Origin: Brachycybe producta
Taxonomy: Eukaryota; Arthropoda; Diplopoda; Playtdesmida; Andrognathidae
Direction: 5' to 3'
DNA length: 64,000 bases
NCBI GenBank assembly: GCA_036925085.1
Contig: JAUPFP010000015.1
Coordinates: 3,478,426 to 3,542,425, forward strand
The notes under the pieces were generated by a model, which worked only from the letters and a program-made list of their open reading frames with translations, was not told the origin of the DNA and did no database searches. Of the stretch, positions 1 to 12,323 are shown one piece after another (position 1 is the first letter of the stretch; each line of letters starts with the position of its first letter). The position numbers and the translations under genes are program-made.

Positions 1-1520
1 TTTATGCGCTTAAAGCTTTCAAATCTTAGCAAAGTTTGAAGGATATATAAATCTACCTTCAGGGTTTCCTCTGTGGTCGTTATTTTGCAAATAAAATCAG
101 TCTACAAATTCGGTATGTTGCTTACACAACAAGTACTACCAAGTATAATTGTGATAAACTGAAATGCAACTATTTGGCAAGATTGAATAGTGAAATGTGC
201 GCCTACACATGTATATGGCCATAAACACACATCTTGCCTAAACATTTATCATTTCTGACAAATTGCCTAAAGTTTTGTTCAAAAACTGAACTGTTGATTG
301 AACTATAATACAGTATGTACCCTATAGGTGGCTGAAAATTGTACTTCTATACCAAAACGAAATTGTTACAAATGAAAACATTTGGAAGAATATAGCCACA
401 GTGAATAGAGTAATGAGTCCTGTGGCAATGTCAATTTGACTCTGAACAATTTTGCATACATTACTTTGAAGCAAGTCATTCAAAATGGAATGATTGCACA
501 ATAGAAGAAGCCACATGTATGGAGAGTTTAGGACTATTGTGGGGATTTGTGAAAATGCCAACAACACAAGTGAAAGCGAATTTGTATTTTAACAACTTTG
601 TGTTTAATGTAATAGAATTTCAGTGTGAGAGAGAGGGAGGGAGGGAGAGAAAATTTTAGTAGTAGAATCTCTTCCACACTTTTCTATTGTTGAGACTGCA
701 ATATGTCGAAACAAATTCGTTTTGAAGAAAAATAGTGAGCCAGAGGTGGAAATCCTTCAAATGGTCATATAATTCCTTTTAATGTCCAGTCTTCTATAGT
801 CCATTTCCGTTCTAATGTTTCTAGAGCTCATAATAATTCACTTTTATGGATCGTAGAATGTTTTTCGCCCATTCCATCTGTTTCTATGAGTGAGAGTGAG
901 TCCCTCTCTCACTCTTTCAACTACAGCTCCTTAAATAGTAGAACTAAATTTTTGGGCCATATATTTTCAGTAGATAAGCTGCATGTAAATAGAAAATTAT
1001 GGAGGAATACCTTTGAATACTTATACATTTTGTTTAAATACTTTTAGAAGATATTAGCTCCAAAAAGGTTGCCTGATTTATAACTTAAGTTTCAAACTAA
1101 AGAATTAAGTCTGGTGCTTTTGAGTAGGGTCTCAACAAAGAAAAATTCCTGCCCAAGAATAGGGCTTTTCTTTATTGTAATTCTATTTCTGAGAGGATTC
1201 AAGTTCAAGTGCTAAGTTTTTTTTTTCGTCCAAATGTTTGCTAAGCAGGGATAAAAATCACTGAAGAATCGATTCTTATGAATCCATTCTTATGAATCCA
1301 GTTGAATTGGATGATTAAATTTCGATTCCGATTAAAAATAAGAAGAAAAAAAATTACCCAATTCTATTTCTTAATTAAATCGTTTTTTTTTTAAATTAAA
1401 TCACTGTTTATTCTATTTTTGTGTTGATTTCTCTAGCTTAACAGATTACTGACATTTATAAAGTCATTCTGTAACTACGATTTTTTAAATCTCTTTAACG
1501 ATTGCGTTTCGTAAGAAATA
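1..1520. other. AT-rich stretch without a recognised gene
   Basis: No open segment here resembles a known protein and no convincing exon is visible. There is a short GA-rich tract near 627-651. Around 1250-1340 a segment rich in CGATTC/CGATTAAA words resembles, in inverted form, sequence near 2130-2185. The two could be the outer parts of an older element into which the 1521-1991 element inserted; I could not define its ends. Confidence 0.5.
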
Positions 1521-1991
1521 CAGAGTTGGGCAATAACTGTATTCAGGAATACACGAATATGTTATTCATTTGTTCACGAATGGAATGCCTATTTCATTCA
1601 TGCTTAACTTTTAATCGAATATTCAGTATTCATAACGAAATAATTCGTGAATACTGTACATTATTCATGAATAACCTATATTTATGAACACTACAAACGC
1701 AGCCGCGTTCTGCCCCACAATACTGCACTGAGAGAAGGGTGTGATTACAACGTTTACACCTCGTCGGTGCCTGGACAGTTTAGGACCTTATCTATCCTCA
1801 TCATTATTAACTGCTTTGTGTAGTTAGTTTACAGAGTGGTAGAAATTGTAGTTGAATACATGAATAACGAATGCGAATACTGTTCGTTCAAAGTATGTGT
1901 GAATAACGAATACAGTGTGTATTCGTTATTCACAGATAGTCTACTTTGAACGAACATTATTCGTATTTGCTATTATTATTGTCCAACTCTG
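1521..1991. mobile_element. hAT-like non-autonomous element with terminal inverted repeats
   Basis: The left end reads CAGAGTTGGGCAATAA and the right end is its near reverse complement (TTATTGTCCAACTCTG). The interior is full of paired ATTCGTGAATA-type words, so the whole segment can fold back. Ends beginning CAG are typical of hAT transposons. I could not see a matching 8-bp target duplication in the flanks, so the superfamily is an inference. There is no transposase coding. Confidence 0.6.
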
Positions 1992-2680
1992 GAAGTGAAT
2001 CAGGGAATGTTTTTTTTCACGCAACTTCAACTGTGCAATTTAGAAAGAAATACATTTTTGTTGGGCGGGGGGGGGGGGGGTCGAATGTAGGATCGTTTAG
2101 GTTTTTGAATTAGTCGTATAATTAATTTTAACTAAAAATCGATTTCCCCTTTAATCGAATCGGAATCGGGCAACTCTTATGGTTAGTTCTTGCATTTTTT
2201 TGAAAATTTCAGTGGCTTATTGTATGAAGTTTTATTGAAATTCAAAAAAACAGTTTGAAGATTCGTGATGGCCGAGCTTTGGGAATTTTCTATAGACTAA
2301 TGATCGTTTTGAGACCAAAATGCAAGCAAATGTACCCCTTTTTATATCTTTTTTTAAGGGGAACGTTTCTCAAAGGATCGATGATAAAATTAGGAATTGT
2401 TTTACTGTTGGCACAAAATTGCGATTTCTTTTGTCAGTTATTTTATAAATGCATCCCCAGGTGGCAGTATCATCGTACAATGGATTCTGCAGAAATAATG
2501 AAAAAAAAATGTTGGTATACACATAATATAATATACACGCTCGTATGTGGAAGAGAATCTAGCTATTTAAAGATCTCAGCTATCTGTCCTACTGCTAGTC
2601 TTCATGTACAGTGTACAGCCCTTTTGTCTTATTTGCTTGCTTTTGGTGCCTTGTGGTGAACCCACCTTCATTGCTCTGAA
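1992..2680. other. Gene-free stretch with a long G run
   Basis: A G-rich run (GGGCGGGG... about 2065-2081) is the main landmark. The open frame at 2255-2659 has no recognisable domain and biased, low-complexity residues, so I do not call it a gene. Segment 2130-2185 carries words matching 1250-1340 in inverted form. Confidence 0.5.
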
Positions 2681-2682
2681 GG

Positions 2683-3095
2683 TCAGACTGCATATTAGCG
2701 TTCTGCAGTTTTAAAGCTACTACTTGCTGCTGGATTTCTTTTGCAGCAAAGTTTAAAGTATCGAAGGTTATTACTGGATATTTGCGTCAAAGTCTAAATT
2801 CTAGCCTGCTCAGAAAAGTGACTCTATATAGTTGCTTTGTCATAATCAGCTGACCCTGCCTTTTCATTTTTCAATAGGATCTGATCGGTTAGTTGATATT
2901 TTAACGCTTTAGTGACCTGCTTGCTTGCTTTTTGAATGCTTTCATTTGAAAGCTTCAAAAAGCAAGCAAGCAGGCAGCAGTTTACTACTAAAAATGCGTT
3001 AAAACGCAAATATGCAGTAAGTTGAAAGCTACCAAAAAAAGCAATGCAAAGCTTAGCTTTAAAGTAGCAGAAAGCGAATATGCAGTTTAACGTTA
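2683..3095. repeat. Palindromic foldback element with a very stable central hairpin
   Basis: Outer arms near 2683-2740 (GCATATTAGCG, TTTTAAAGCTACT) and 3045-3090 (AGCTTTAAAGTAGC, GCGAATATGCAG) are inverted copies. The centre at 2916-2974 is a near-perfect hairpin: 2916-2936 pairs with 2954-2974 over 21 bases, then one bulged T, then 2938-2944 pairs with 2947-2953 across a two-base gap. This looks like a MITE or foldback transposon. No coding is expected. Confidence 0.65.
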
Positions 3096-6000
3096 AGAGA
3101 TATGGAGAGGCTAGCATGTAGTCAAATAGCTATAATAATGTCTCTAGGGTAGCTACTTTCTCTACGACATACAGGTATATATTATCCTTGCAAGTATTTG
3201 ACATCAGATACACCAATTGTGTACAACCATCTTTGGAATGATTGTAACCATTTGTAATAAGGTTAGGTTTATGTTTTATGTGTTGTTGTACGTCAGCCTG
3301 AAATTATTTTATTATTCATTAGACTTTTCTTCTTTTTGGTCCAAACATACTGTACATACATTTTGTATTTTTAGCACTGCTGTTTATATATTGCCTCTAT
3401 GCATGTTAATATTTCAAGTAAAGCTTGATTGAGTTTGTTCCATATTATGCATCAGGTTTCATGTTGTGAAGCTACTTTCTGCTCTTAGTATTATAAATGT
3501 ATATATATAGGTCTTATCATAAAAAGCTATTAGAGAAGAGAAAAAAGATGGACTAGTAGTAAAAGAGGTTTTATATGGGTTTTCTTCTATTCCACTATGG
3601 CAAATAAATTCTAATTATGATAGACTTTAATGTATCCTCAGGTTTTTGATGTATGTATAGAGGGAACACTGCTATAGGGCCTACTACAGTTGCTACCTTT
3701 CTCTTTCTCTCTCTCTCTCTCTCTCTTGTGTGTGTGTATGCGTCAGAAAGAGAGTGAGTTAGGTCACTAATTGAAGAGTGAAAGGTCGAAAAAGGGGGGG
3801 GGGGTTGTGTCTATTCAATCTATTGGGGCATTTTTTGGAAGGTTGATTTCAATGGGAAAAATGGGGGTTTGGTTGTCATGACTGATGGGTTTGACTTCTA
3901 GAATACGGTTTCGGTCATTGCTGTGCTTTTTAAAAAAAAAATAAAAGCTTTGAAGCTCTTCTTCTTTATTTATGCATCTAATGGTAATAATTAGAAATAT
4001 TCTTATTATATGCATTTTTAGTTTATAAATAATAGGCGGTTGGTTGTTGTCATGGAACTTGTCGTTTATGTAGAAGACGCATGCGCAACTTTTGATGTGG
4101 ATTTTAAATTTCTAGTGGTGAGGTTTTGACTTTCAATGCACATATCAGGTTCATTCATATGTTTGAATATGGAACGAATTATATTAATGTTTTCAGGGAT
4201 TGCATAGTGTAATTCTCATGTTGTTATAGTTTATTTGGCTTTTTAGGGGGTTGTTTTCTTCATATCTTTCTATTGTTTTTGGTTATTAATAAATACTCGA
4301 CTTCAACGAAAACTTTCGTGGCTGATGATTAAATGAAATGGACAGTTGATGTGTTGTACTGTTTAAAACTTTATTATTGATCCTCTAGTTTTATCCATAT
4401 ATTAGTGTTGTGAGTTGGAAATTTTTTTAATGGGAGTTTTTACAATGGAAGAAATTTATCCAAGTGTTATATTAATAGGCATAGGGAAATTTGAGTTGTG
4501 CCTATACAAAAACGAATTTCGACATAAGATCTGTACCAAATATATGGTTTCCAACTGATCTACCTGAAAACACTAGAGAAAAGCCCTGGAAGGTCTTATG
4601 TTGGTGAACCATTAATGTAAGGTTTCTAAACTCTGCATATTATAGTGTTATACCTATATTACCTAGTACACACACGTGATAATTTAATTGCATTTAAATA
4701 ATAAACGAATTCAATCGAATTCAATTTAATTCAGTTTAATAATCGGAAAATATTGAGTTAATACTTAAATATAATATATCTGAACTATTGACAAAATATT
4801 GATTTAGTATTTCAATTTTAAAATATTAATAATAAAGTCAACTTTTATTTGGTTTGTATGTCCTTAACTGGATTCGGTATAATTCACCTAAACACATTTA
4901 ATTTAAATTCATAGAAAGAAATATTAACCTTATATTTTCTATAGTACTGTAGTAGTCCGTGCTTTTATAGCCTCCGATACAACTCTGCTTCAGTTATAGT
5001 TCCTTTTCCTTTTGTGCAGGCTGCACGACGGGTTTACTAGTGTTACGAATATTCTTCAAAATAAATTTCTATCCAGTTTCTTTTTTTTGGGGGGGGGGGG
5101 GGGATTTGTAAAACTTTCTGAATCAGAACTTTATATTTCATGTGACGAATTTCATGTAACGATTCTAAAAAAATCATTATTACTTTTGATTAATTAAAGT
5201 ATTATCTGTTTTTAATTTTGCTTTTATTTGAAATTTCTTTTTGCAGATAGATAACGAAGGGGTTTTTTAATGAGTTTAGAATTCGCTTAGACTAAGCATT
5301 CGTTAAGATACAAATTCACGCAATGTAGATCTTTAGGCTTACAGTTTGGATGTAGCAAATGAAACCTGTTTATGTCCGTGGTTTACTTTTTGTTTTGAAT
5401 AAAGCAATTTTTGTTTCTCCACATTTTAAATGAGAAAGTACTTGTTTGCAATGTAAATGCAAGTGATGGTGGGCAATGTGGGCCACACATTTTCATGTTT
5501 CAAAACATGTTTCAATGACTTTCAAAAATAAAGATTTTCTAGAAAAAAATTTTAAAAAAAATATTGTCAGCTTTAAAGTTTAAGTCGGATCATTTTCATA
5601 CTTAACATAAAAAAGCTTATTTAAAAAAGATCAAACATGAAAAATACCATTGAAATGATTGAGCTACCCTTCTAGTTTGTAACACACTTTCACGTTTCTC
5701 TGCATTTTTCCTTCGTGGAACGTTTTCACTTTAAAACCACTTTAAAAGAAGAAACTTAATTCCTTCCAAATAAATTAATGTTGAAAAGTATGAAAGGGAA
5801 TTCTAATTAATCAATGAAATCTGCATATATAGTTGGCTAAATGTATGTCTATTGGGCTATTGGAAGAAAAAAAAACATTTAAGCTTTTGTGGATGCTTTT
5901 AAATTCCTGAGAAAGAAAGAAAGAGAGAAAAAAACTAGATCAACAAAATCTCAGTCTGCTTTTCAGTGATTTTTCAGACATTCTTTTCTTTTTTAAGAAG

Positions 6001-6410
6001 AAAAGTATTTGTTGTTGTTTTTTCTCTTCTCTTTTCTTACTGTTAATTAAGAATCGACTTAAATGTTAAGTGTCGTTGTGCGTGTGTGTGTTGATATAAT
6101 TTAAGTCACTTCAACAGAAAGAAAAAGGGAAAATGTTTAATTAAAACCTTTCTTTGTTCTAATGGATATCACTTGTATTATTTTCTGTTGGGGTGGTCTC
6201 TCCATCAATGTGTACAGATCACACTTGAGGTTTCTTTGCGTTCAATTTGTTTTTTTCCAAAAAAAAAAAAAATGGAGAAAAAAATTAAATTGATTTTGTT
6301 TGCAATATAACGGGCACTTAAGAGGATTTTTAAGTGGAAGCAGGCCTCGAACTCTGGTTATTCTGTCTTTCAAGAGCAAAATGAAACGAAATTTGAAAGT
6401 ATTATAAAAG
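3096..6410. other. T/G-biased gene-poor stretch
   Basis: Contents: a CT then GT microsatellite near 3703-3740, G runs near 3796-3805 and 5089-5102, and one half-copy of the CTAGAAGGG foldback family near 5480-5720 (right arm reads TGAGCTACCCTTCTAG at about 5660). Open frames here are short and low in complexity. I see no exon I could defend. Confidence 0.5.
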
Positions 6411-6590
6411 CTAGAAGGGTAGCTCAACCACTTAATGGCATTTTCATGCGGATATTTTTCAAAATAAACTTTTTACAGACAAAAATTAAAAAAAAAAAGT
6501 TGTGTCATGTTCCTGCTCACATAAAAAGTTTATTTTGATATAGATAACATGAAAATATCACTCAAGTAATTGAGCCATCATCCTTCTAGT
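6411..6590. repeat. CTAGAAGGG foldback family, copy 1
   Basis: The left arm CTAGAAGGGTAGCTCAA at 6411 is matched by an inverted right arm (TTGAGCC...CCTTCTAG) ending at 6590. The middle carries the family's paired AAAATAAACTTT / AAAGTTTATTTT words. This is a non-coding MITE; more than a dozen full or partial copies lie in the window. Confidence 0.75.
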
Positions 6591-6783
6591 TTCTAACACA
6601 CTTTGTAGTTTGTTTGTTTTTTTAAAAAAAATTGGTAATCAAACACAATAAATAACCAGAGTTCGAAAGTGTGCTGTTCACAAAGCATCTTAAGGTGGTT
6701 TTAAAATGTAAAAACGCCTCTCGAACTTTTGATTATATTATTGTTCAGGTGTAAAAAAAATGATGGGAAACTTGATAGCGTTT

Positions 6784-6970
6784 TAGAAATGAGAAGGTTA
6801 GCTCAATCACTTAAGGATATTTTTCAGATATCTTCAGTTTGAAAATGACCCAACTTTAAGCATTTGATATTTTTTTTTTATTAATTTTTGTTTATAAAAA
6901 GCTTATCTTAAAAGATAATATCAACACGAGAATTTCCATTAAGTGATTTGAGGTATCCTTCTAGTTTCTA
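6784..6970. repeat. CTAGAAGGG foldback family, copy 2
   Basis: The left arm GAGAAGGTTAGCTCAATC pairs with the right arm GTGATTTGAGGTATCCTTC, which ends in CTAGTTTCTAAAACAC. Same family and structure as the copy at 6411-6590, with more divergence between the arms. Confidence 0.7.
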
Positions 6971-7056
6971 AAACACTTTCTATAGGTTTCTCTTAATTTT
7001 TCGCGACTGTAATCCATTTAAAATAAATATAACTGGAATTATTAAAATTTTCTTAC

Positions 7057-7162
7057 CTAAATGAATCTGATCTGGATATGCTGTGGAACCAACAACGGTG
7101 ATTGTGATCCATACAATTACTAACACTTTGTTTTGCAAACTAACTGAAGTCGTCATCATCAT
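7057..7162 (-). CDS. Putative first coding exon with signal peptide, possibly of an ionotropic glutamate receptor
   Basis: On the minus strand three successive ATG codons start at 7162. They open a 35-codon segment with a short polar start, a hydrophobic core (VLVIVWITITVV), a small-residue cleavage-like region (GSTA) and then YPDQIHLG. It ends exactly at a consensus splice donor, G|GTAAGA, at 7057/7056. A signal peptide followed by an 'I-x-(I/L)-G' segment and a phase-1 donor matches my memory of the first coding exon of AMPA/kainate-type glutamate receptors, where the next exon begins with GLF or GIF. I found no second exon to the left in the window, so it would have to lie beyond position 1. 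Against it: the T/G bias of the plus strand here suggests plus-strand transcription. It could also be another secreted protein, or chance. Confidence 0.3.
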
Positions 7163-8486
7163 CCTTAAAAGTTCCAACAACAAAAAAAAGGAAATTTTCT
7201 CTTATAGTTAGGATTCCAAAGTGTTTCTTTTCCTTTACGTGTAATTTCCACACTGTGATTTATTTCTGATTTTAAAATTTGCAAGACAATTAGTTTGTAC
7301 CTTGTGGAACTGTTATATCGTCACCATATTCGATCAACAAATCTTAAAAAGTTCTTCCAAATTTATTTATATTCATTTCGATCTAAATTTATAATTTTTT
7401 TCTTTGAAATCATTTTATTTATTGTTTATTATACACGTTTTTTCTTACTGTTGACATTTTTTTTTGTTGAAAGAAAACACCAAAGCACAACTTTGATTAT
7501 TTCACAAGATTGAACGTGGATTTGTGTGTAAATCGTAAATGATCCAATGCCATATTTATGTTAATTGTATCTGAAACACGTGTTGATTGATGATTGATTA
7601 TGCTCAGTAATAATTACAGTAATTAACAACAGATTAATTATTGTCTTAAGTTAAGAAAAATGATTGGATATAATAAAGTTTCGACTTGATTGTGACACCA
7701 TTTAAAAAGTAGATAAAAATGGAAACGTTTGAGGACAATATTAATCAGAAGATATTAATTAATATTAACAAGTGATAATAATATTTATAAACTTACAAGA
7801 ACAACAACTAACAAATCCACATCAGAATAGAGAGAGAGAGAGAAAGAAATATCGATAAAGGTATCTTGTAATAATAAAAAAAATAGCCTCTATCTTTCTA
7901 CTTTCCTAAAAAAAAAATCGTTTTTGAGGTGTTTTTATGCCACCAATAACATTCACACACCTTACCAAAAAAAACACCACTGAATGATGCAGGATTCTCT
8001 ATTAACAAACGAATGGGACAATGGATCAATGTGCTTGTGTGTGTGTGTGTGTGAGCTTTTCACGTAAATTGCACTAGTAGCAGTAGGAGTAATAGTAGTA
8101 GTGGTAGTAGTAGTAAAAAAAAAACAGTCTTTCAAGACTTTTCCTGATTCCACATTATTTAGATCTCTTTTACTAGCACCAAATGTAGCCACCTCTAAAA
8201 CCAGCATCAACAATAGCAGCAGGAGCAGCAGCATCCGAAATCTTTCTTTCTTCTACTTGAATCGCTGGATGCAAGAACGGCAGCTGCAGCATCATCATCA
8301 TCATCATCATGATCATCATCATGAGCCGCAGCAACATCTTTGTCGTCCTCATGCAAGTGAAGCAACTGAAGAGAGAACGATTTTGGATGCTGTGTTTTTG
8401 TTTCTCAAAAATTCGTGCAAGAGAGAGTGAGTGAGTGAGAGAGAGAGAAAGAGATAGTTTATAATGTATATATAGAGGCATGTATA
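7163..8486. other. Low-complexity region upstream of the putative signal-peptide exon
   Basis: Contains GA tracts (about 7833-7850, 8418-8452), a GT tract near 8035-8053, AGT/AGC triplet tracts near 8090-8115 and 8215-8232, and a CAT triplet tract near 8291-8322. If the exon at 7057-7162 is real, this would be its 5' leader and promoter region. The overlapping open frames on both strands are translations of these simple repeats. Confidence 0.4.
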
Positions 8487-8629
8487 TATGTCACATGCAG
8501 TTGGCGTAATTGTCCATTACATGAAATGTATGTCCATTTGGCGTTTTGCATCAGATCAATTTATGTTCATTTCGCAAAATGGACATACATTTCATGTAAT
8601 GAACAATTACGCCAATTGGATGCGACATA
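8487..8629. repeat. Palindromic MITE, TATGTCGCAT family, copy 1
   Basis: The ends read TATGTCACAT and ATGCGACATA, and the inner arms (GGCGTAATTGT, ACATGAAATGTATGTCC) are inverted copies of each other, so the 143 bp fold into one hairpin. A related copy lies at 39574-39710. Confidence 0.75.
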
Positions 8630-9575
8630 CACAGTATATGTGGATTTATTTCAAGTAAGCCTATTGGCTGGTGAGGAGGATGCTGGATGGATGATGGTTT
8701 GGATCCGTTTTCATATATTGTTGAGCTTTGAAAAATATATATGTAGTTGAGCATTTTACACAGGTTTTTCAAAAGAGCGCTTGAAAAAGCAACAAAAAGG
8801 GGGCTACACAAAATGTACAAAACGTGTGTGTGCTAGAAAGATAGAAAATGGTGTAGGAACATAAACCGCAATGTACTTTTTTTCGGGTGATTTACTGTAT
8901 CATTAACAAATCAGGCAAAATTAATTAAAATTATTTAAGTTTTTTTTTATTGATATTTAGAAATTTATAGAAACCTTTGAGGTATATACAAAAAAGATGT
9001 TTTTTTGTGTGAAAAAAAAAAGCTATTTCTGAGGGTTTATCTAAAGGTGGCAAGTTTTTCTTCTTGAAGTTGAGATTAATTGTCTATGTTATGTGATACA
9101 GTTATTCTCACATTTTACACTTGGCAATTGCAGGAATTTCTTGCGAAGCTCGTCAAATGTGCAAGATTCAAGAAAAGATAAATAAATTATGAGAAATTAA
9201 TTGCCAAGTTCCCACGTTGTCAATTTTTTTGTTTCTGATTCGTTCTTTTATTTAATTTCACTCATTAAAAAATTGAGTGAAATTAAAAAAAAAACATAAA
9301 GAATGAATCCGAAGAAAAAAAAAAGATATTATGTTCTGTTTTTAAAAACCTTATTTTTATTTTTGAAAAATTAAAACTTTGAATTTTTAAAGTAGGGATT
9401 ATTAAAATTGATTTTTAGGATGTCGTGCTTCTTAAAGGTCTTAACTAATTTCATGTGAAGGCCGAAAGATTCTTCAACTTTGTAGTGGCCGTTATTGGGT
9501 ATATATATATTCAATGTCGAATGGTTTCATCTTAAACCACAAGGGTTGGAGGTGGAGGCTAGCGATGTTTCTAGA
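8630..9575. other. Gene-free AT-rich stretch
   Basis: Short inverted words occur around 9200-9300 (TTAATTTCACTC ... GAGTGAAATTAA), which form a hairpin. No exon or known repeat boundary is clear. Confidence 0.45.
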
Positions 9576-9734
9576 TAATAGGGTTAGAGGCGACTGAATA
9601 AGTGCCAAATTGAACAAACAGCAAACTGGATTAGCCGTCCAATTCATAGCTTTTATGTAGTTTAGTGTTTGTTCAGTGTGGCACTTATTCAGCTCGATGT
9701 TTGTTTCGTTTGGCGCTTATTCAACGTCACCTAT
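9576..9734. repeat. Palindromic MITE
   Basis: The left arm GAGGCGACTGAATAAGTGCC is an imperfect inverted match of the right arm GGCGCTTATTCAACGTCACC. GTTTGTTC-type words also pair inside. About 160 bp, non-coding. The target duplication is unclear. Confidence 0.6.
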
Positions 9735-10713
9735 GGTTAAAGTACGCTGCTATCGTTGGAGGATTTTCTTATTGTAATCTTGCAATAGCTATAGCTTCCA
9801 CTTCCAACCGTCATCGTCGTTAGATATGTTAGGTATAGCCTCATACTGACATTGTTTTTTTCCGCCTGATTTATGCAAAGATGTGCAATTTATATATGAT
9901 CATTGATCAATCAAAAAATAGGAATTTTAACCTTTTCATCAGTACACAATAAAAGATGTTAAACTGAATAGAAGTTGGGTTTCTTTCAACTTTGAGGAGT
10001 TTTTTTTTTCGAAGATTTGTGACGTTGGGGTTTTTTTTTTAGTGGTTCGTCTTTTTATTTATTATCCCCCATACATCCTTGGGATTTGAATTTCATTTCT
10101 TTCTTGCACTTTTATATTTGATTAGCATCTTAGAAAAAAGTGGCTTTCGTGGTCATCTAGATGGACTGGCATGGATTGTGTGTTTTTGAGTCCTTATCCA
10201 ATTTCCAATCGGTTTCAGTTATCCTAAAAGCTCAACGAAGTGAATGTTGAGGTATCGTTTTTTCTTCTTCATTGAGTGTGAACGGATCTCAAGAAGGGCT
10301 GTTTAGTTTTCTTACATTTACATGGTACATTGTGGTAAATACTGCAAGGTTAAGCTTGGCAGGTCATATTCAATACAATTTTAGATTAGATTTTACTTTA
10401 TATAGACAAAGGCAATGTTGGTCAATTTTATCTTGTTCAAAGTTCTTAAGTTTACTCGATACAATTCAATTAAACACATCTAACTTGAATACAATTAGCT
10501 GATTTGTAGACAAGGTATACATTTATTTTGTTATTTAAAGTTGTAGTTAAGGTAATTGTTTAAGTAGAATTTAAAGAAGTTTCTCTGGACAAAATGAGCT
10601 ACAATTTCGAAATTGACAAAAGACATCTTGTAGTATTGTAACTCATGTACTGTATGTAGACATGTAGAACGCAAACTACAGTCAGTCAGTTCTTTTATGA
10701 TTTTGTACGGTTT

Positions 10714-10781
<68 letters not shown>

Positions 10782-11356
10782 CATGTATATATTCTTTGAT
10801 TCGTCTAAAAAAAAAAGAACTGCTAGTCTATATATATGTATTATTATAGCTGTTTCATACTATATATATATATAAAGGGGGGTAAGGGAAGATATGTTCT
10901 GCAATGGCCGAAATTCCAAGCGTAAAACAATTGGTGTTCGGAAAAGAAGAAGAAAAAAAAAGGATAATGTCTTTTTTTTTTCGTTCAAAATCAAATGTTT
11001 TTGGTGTGTAATTTTCTTCTTTTTCACACCATGTCTTATTTTTTATGTATATATATATATATATATGGCTGGTTTGGTTGGTTTTCATATAAAACTACAG
11101 TATAGTAGTGTTTTGAGGGATGGGCTGGATGAGCTTTATATATCTATCTATCTATTTGTAGACTGAGAATGTGACTTATTGTGTGGCTTGGTCCCGTCAA
11201 ATCGAGTTCAACATTTTTACGAACATCATTTTTATGAGTCTATCTTATATTATACCACAATTTTATATTTGATATAGGCTACTACTGTGTGTATAGGCAT
11301 TTACAGAAGGCATTCTACAGTAGTATATAGAGGGTGTGCTCATAGTTAGATCTGAT
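9735..11356. other. Gene-free stretch with microsatellites
   Basis: Contains the (GT)30 microsatellite listed separately, T runs near 9998 and 10030, and short TA tracts at about 10860-10874 and 11047-11065. The open frame at 10272-10502 has no recognisable domain. I see no exon with convincing coding character. Confidence 0.45.
10719..10778. repeat. (GT)30 microsatellite
   Basis: Sixty bases of uninterrupted GT on the plus strand, followed by a short TATACATGTATAT tract. Confidence 0.97.
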
Positions 11357-12212
11357 TAGGGTTTGCAAAAATCTACAAGATTTTCAATCCGTGGATTCGG
11401 GATTGGTAATCCGAATCCCGGGAAATCCCGAGATTGAAATTTGTCTAAAAGAGATGTTGACGACGGCAAAGTATAATCCATCTGTTTGTATTTTTTTTTA
11501 TATATATAGTAATACAAACTGAAAATAATAGGTACTTAAGTGTATTTATTTAGCTAAGATTAACAACTCTTTTCAAAAGTTAAAATGCAAATTCAAGATG
11601 AAAACTTTTCACTTGGAACCTCTAAACAGGGTTACAACAGCAAAATGCCTCAAAAACACTGATTACGTGCAATACTAGTGTCTTTCAGGTGCAAAATGAA
11701 GAGGAACTTGAATGTGTTTTAGAGACTAGAAGGGTAGCTCAATCACTTAAAAACATATTTTCAAGGTGATATTGTTCAAAATCAGCTTTTTTGTGAGTTT
11801 GATAATAACTGAACTTTAAATAGATTATTATATTTGTTAAATTTTTGACTATAAAATGTTTTAATTTTAAAAGAAATCAGGATGAAAATATCTTACCCTA
11901 CCCTTCTAGTTTCTAAAACACTTTCTAGGTTCCTGAAAAACAGAATATTCAAGAGTTCGAAAATCAGCTGTTTAAAAACAGCAAAGTTAAAAACAGAAGC
12001 CAAATAGTAGTTTGAAAAAATAAGTTTAAAAAGGTAATTAATTAGAAATTGCAAAGTTTTAAGAAGTAATGTGGTGAATTTCTAAATACTCCAAATAAAT
12101 CGTTTTTTCCAATCCCGAAATTTCGGGATTTATCGCATGTGATCCCAGGATTGTGAGATCATAACATAGTATGGAATTCTGGGATTTCGGGATACCGGGA
12201 TTGCAAACCCTA
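11357..12212. mobile_element. Non-autonomous DNA transposon with TAGGGTTTGCAA ends
   Basis: The left end TAGGGTTTGCAA and right end TTGCAAACCCTA are exact inverted copies. Just inside each end are repeated 'AATCCCG' and 'CGGGATT' words. The flanking 8-mers agree only partly, so hAT membership is tentative. A copy of the CTAGAAGGG foldback family is nested in it at 11725-11915. No transposase is visible. Confidence 0.6.
11725..11915. repeat. CTAGAAGGG foldback family, copy 3 (nested)
   Basis: ACTAGAAGGGTAGCTCAATC on the left pairs with CCTACCCTTCTAGTTTCT on the right. It sits inside the TAGGGTTTGCAA element, so it inserted after that element arrived. Confidence 0.75.
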
Positions 12213-12323
12213 TACCCGATAGGCCAGTGACTCCCAATCGCGGAACTTCACCCATGGCTTACACAGGTCAGGTGTACCATGTGATTTCCTTGGTGTGCCA
12301 TGACATTTTGTACCTGATATTAA

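Noticed and set aside
2255-2659. 134-codon plus-strand frame
   Set aside because: No recognisable domain, biased residues, and no splice or start context; probably chance in AT-rich DNA.
2916-2974. microRNA precursor
   Set aside because: The loop is too small, the hairpin is near-perfect and it sits inside a larger palindrome, which fits a foldback element better.
8101-8481. Open frames with poly-His or poly-Met runs on both strands
   Set aside because: They are translations of a CAT triplet tract and GA repeats; no domain or start context supports a gene.
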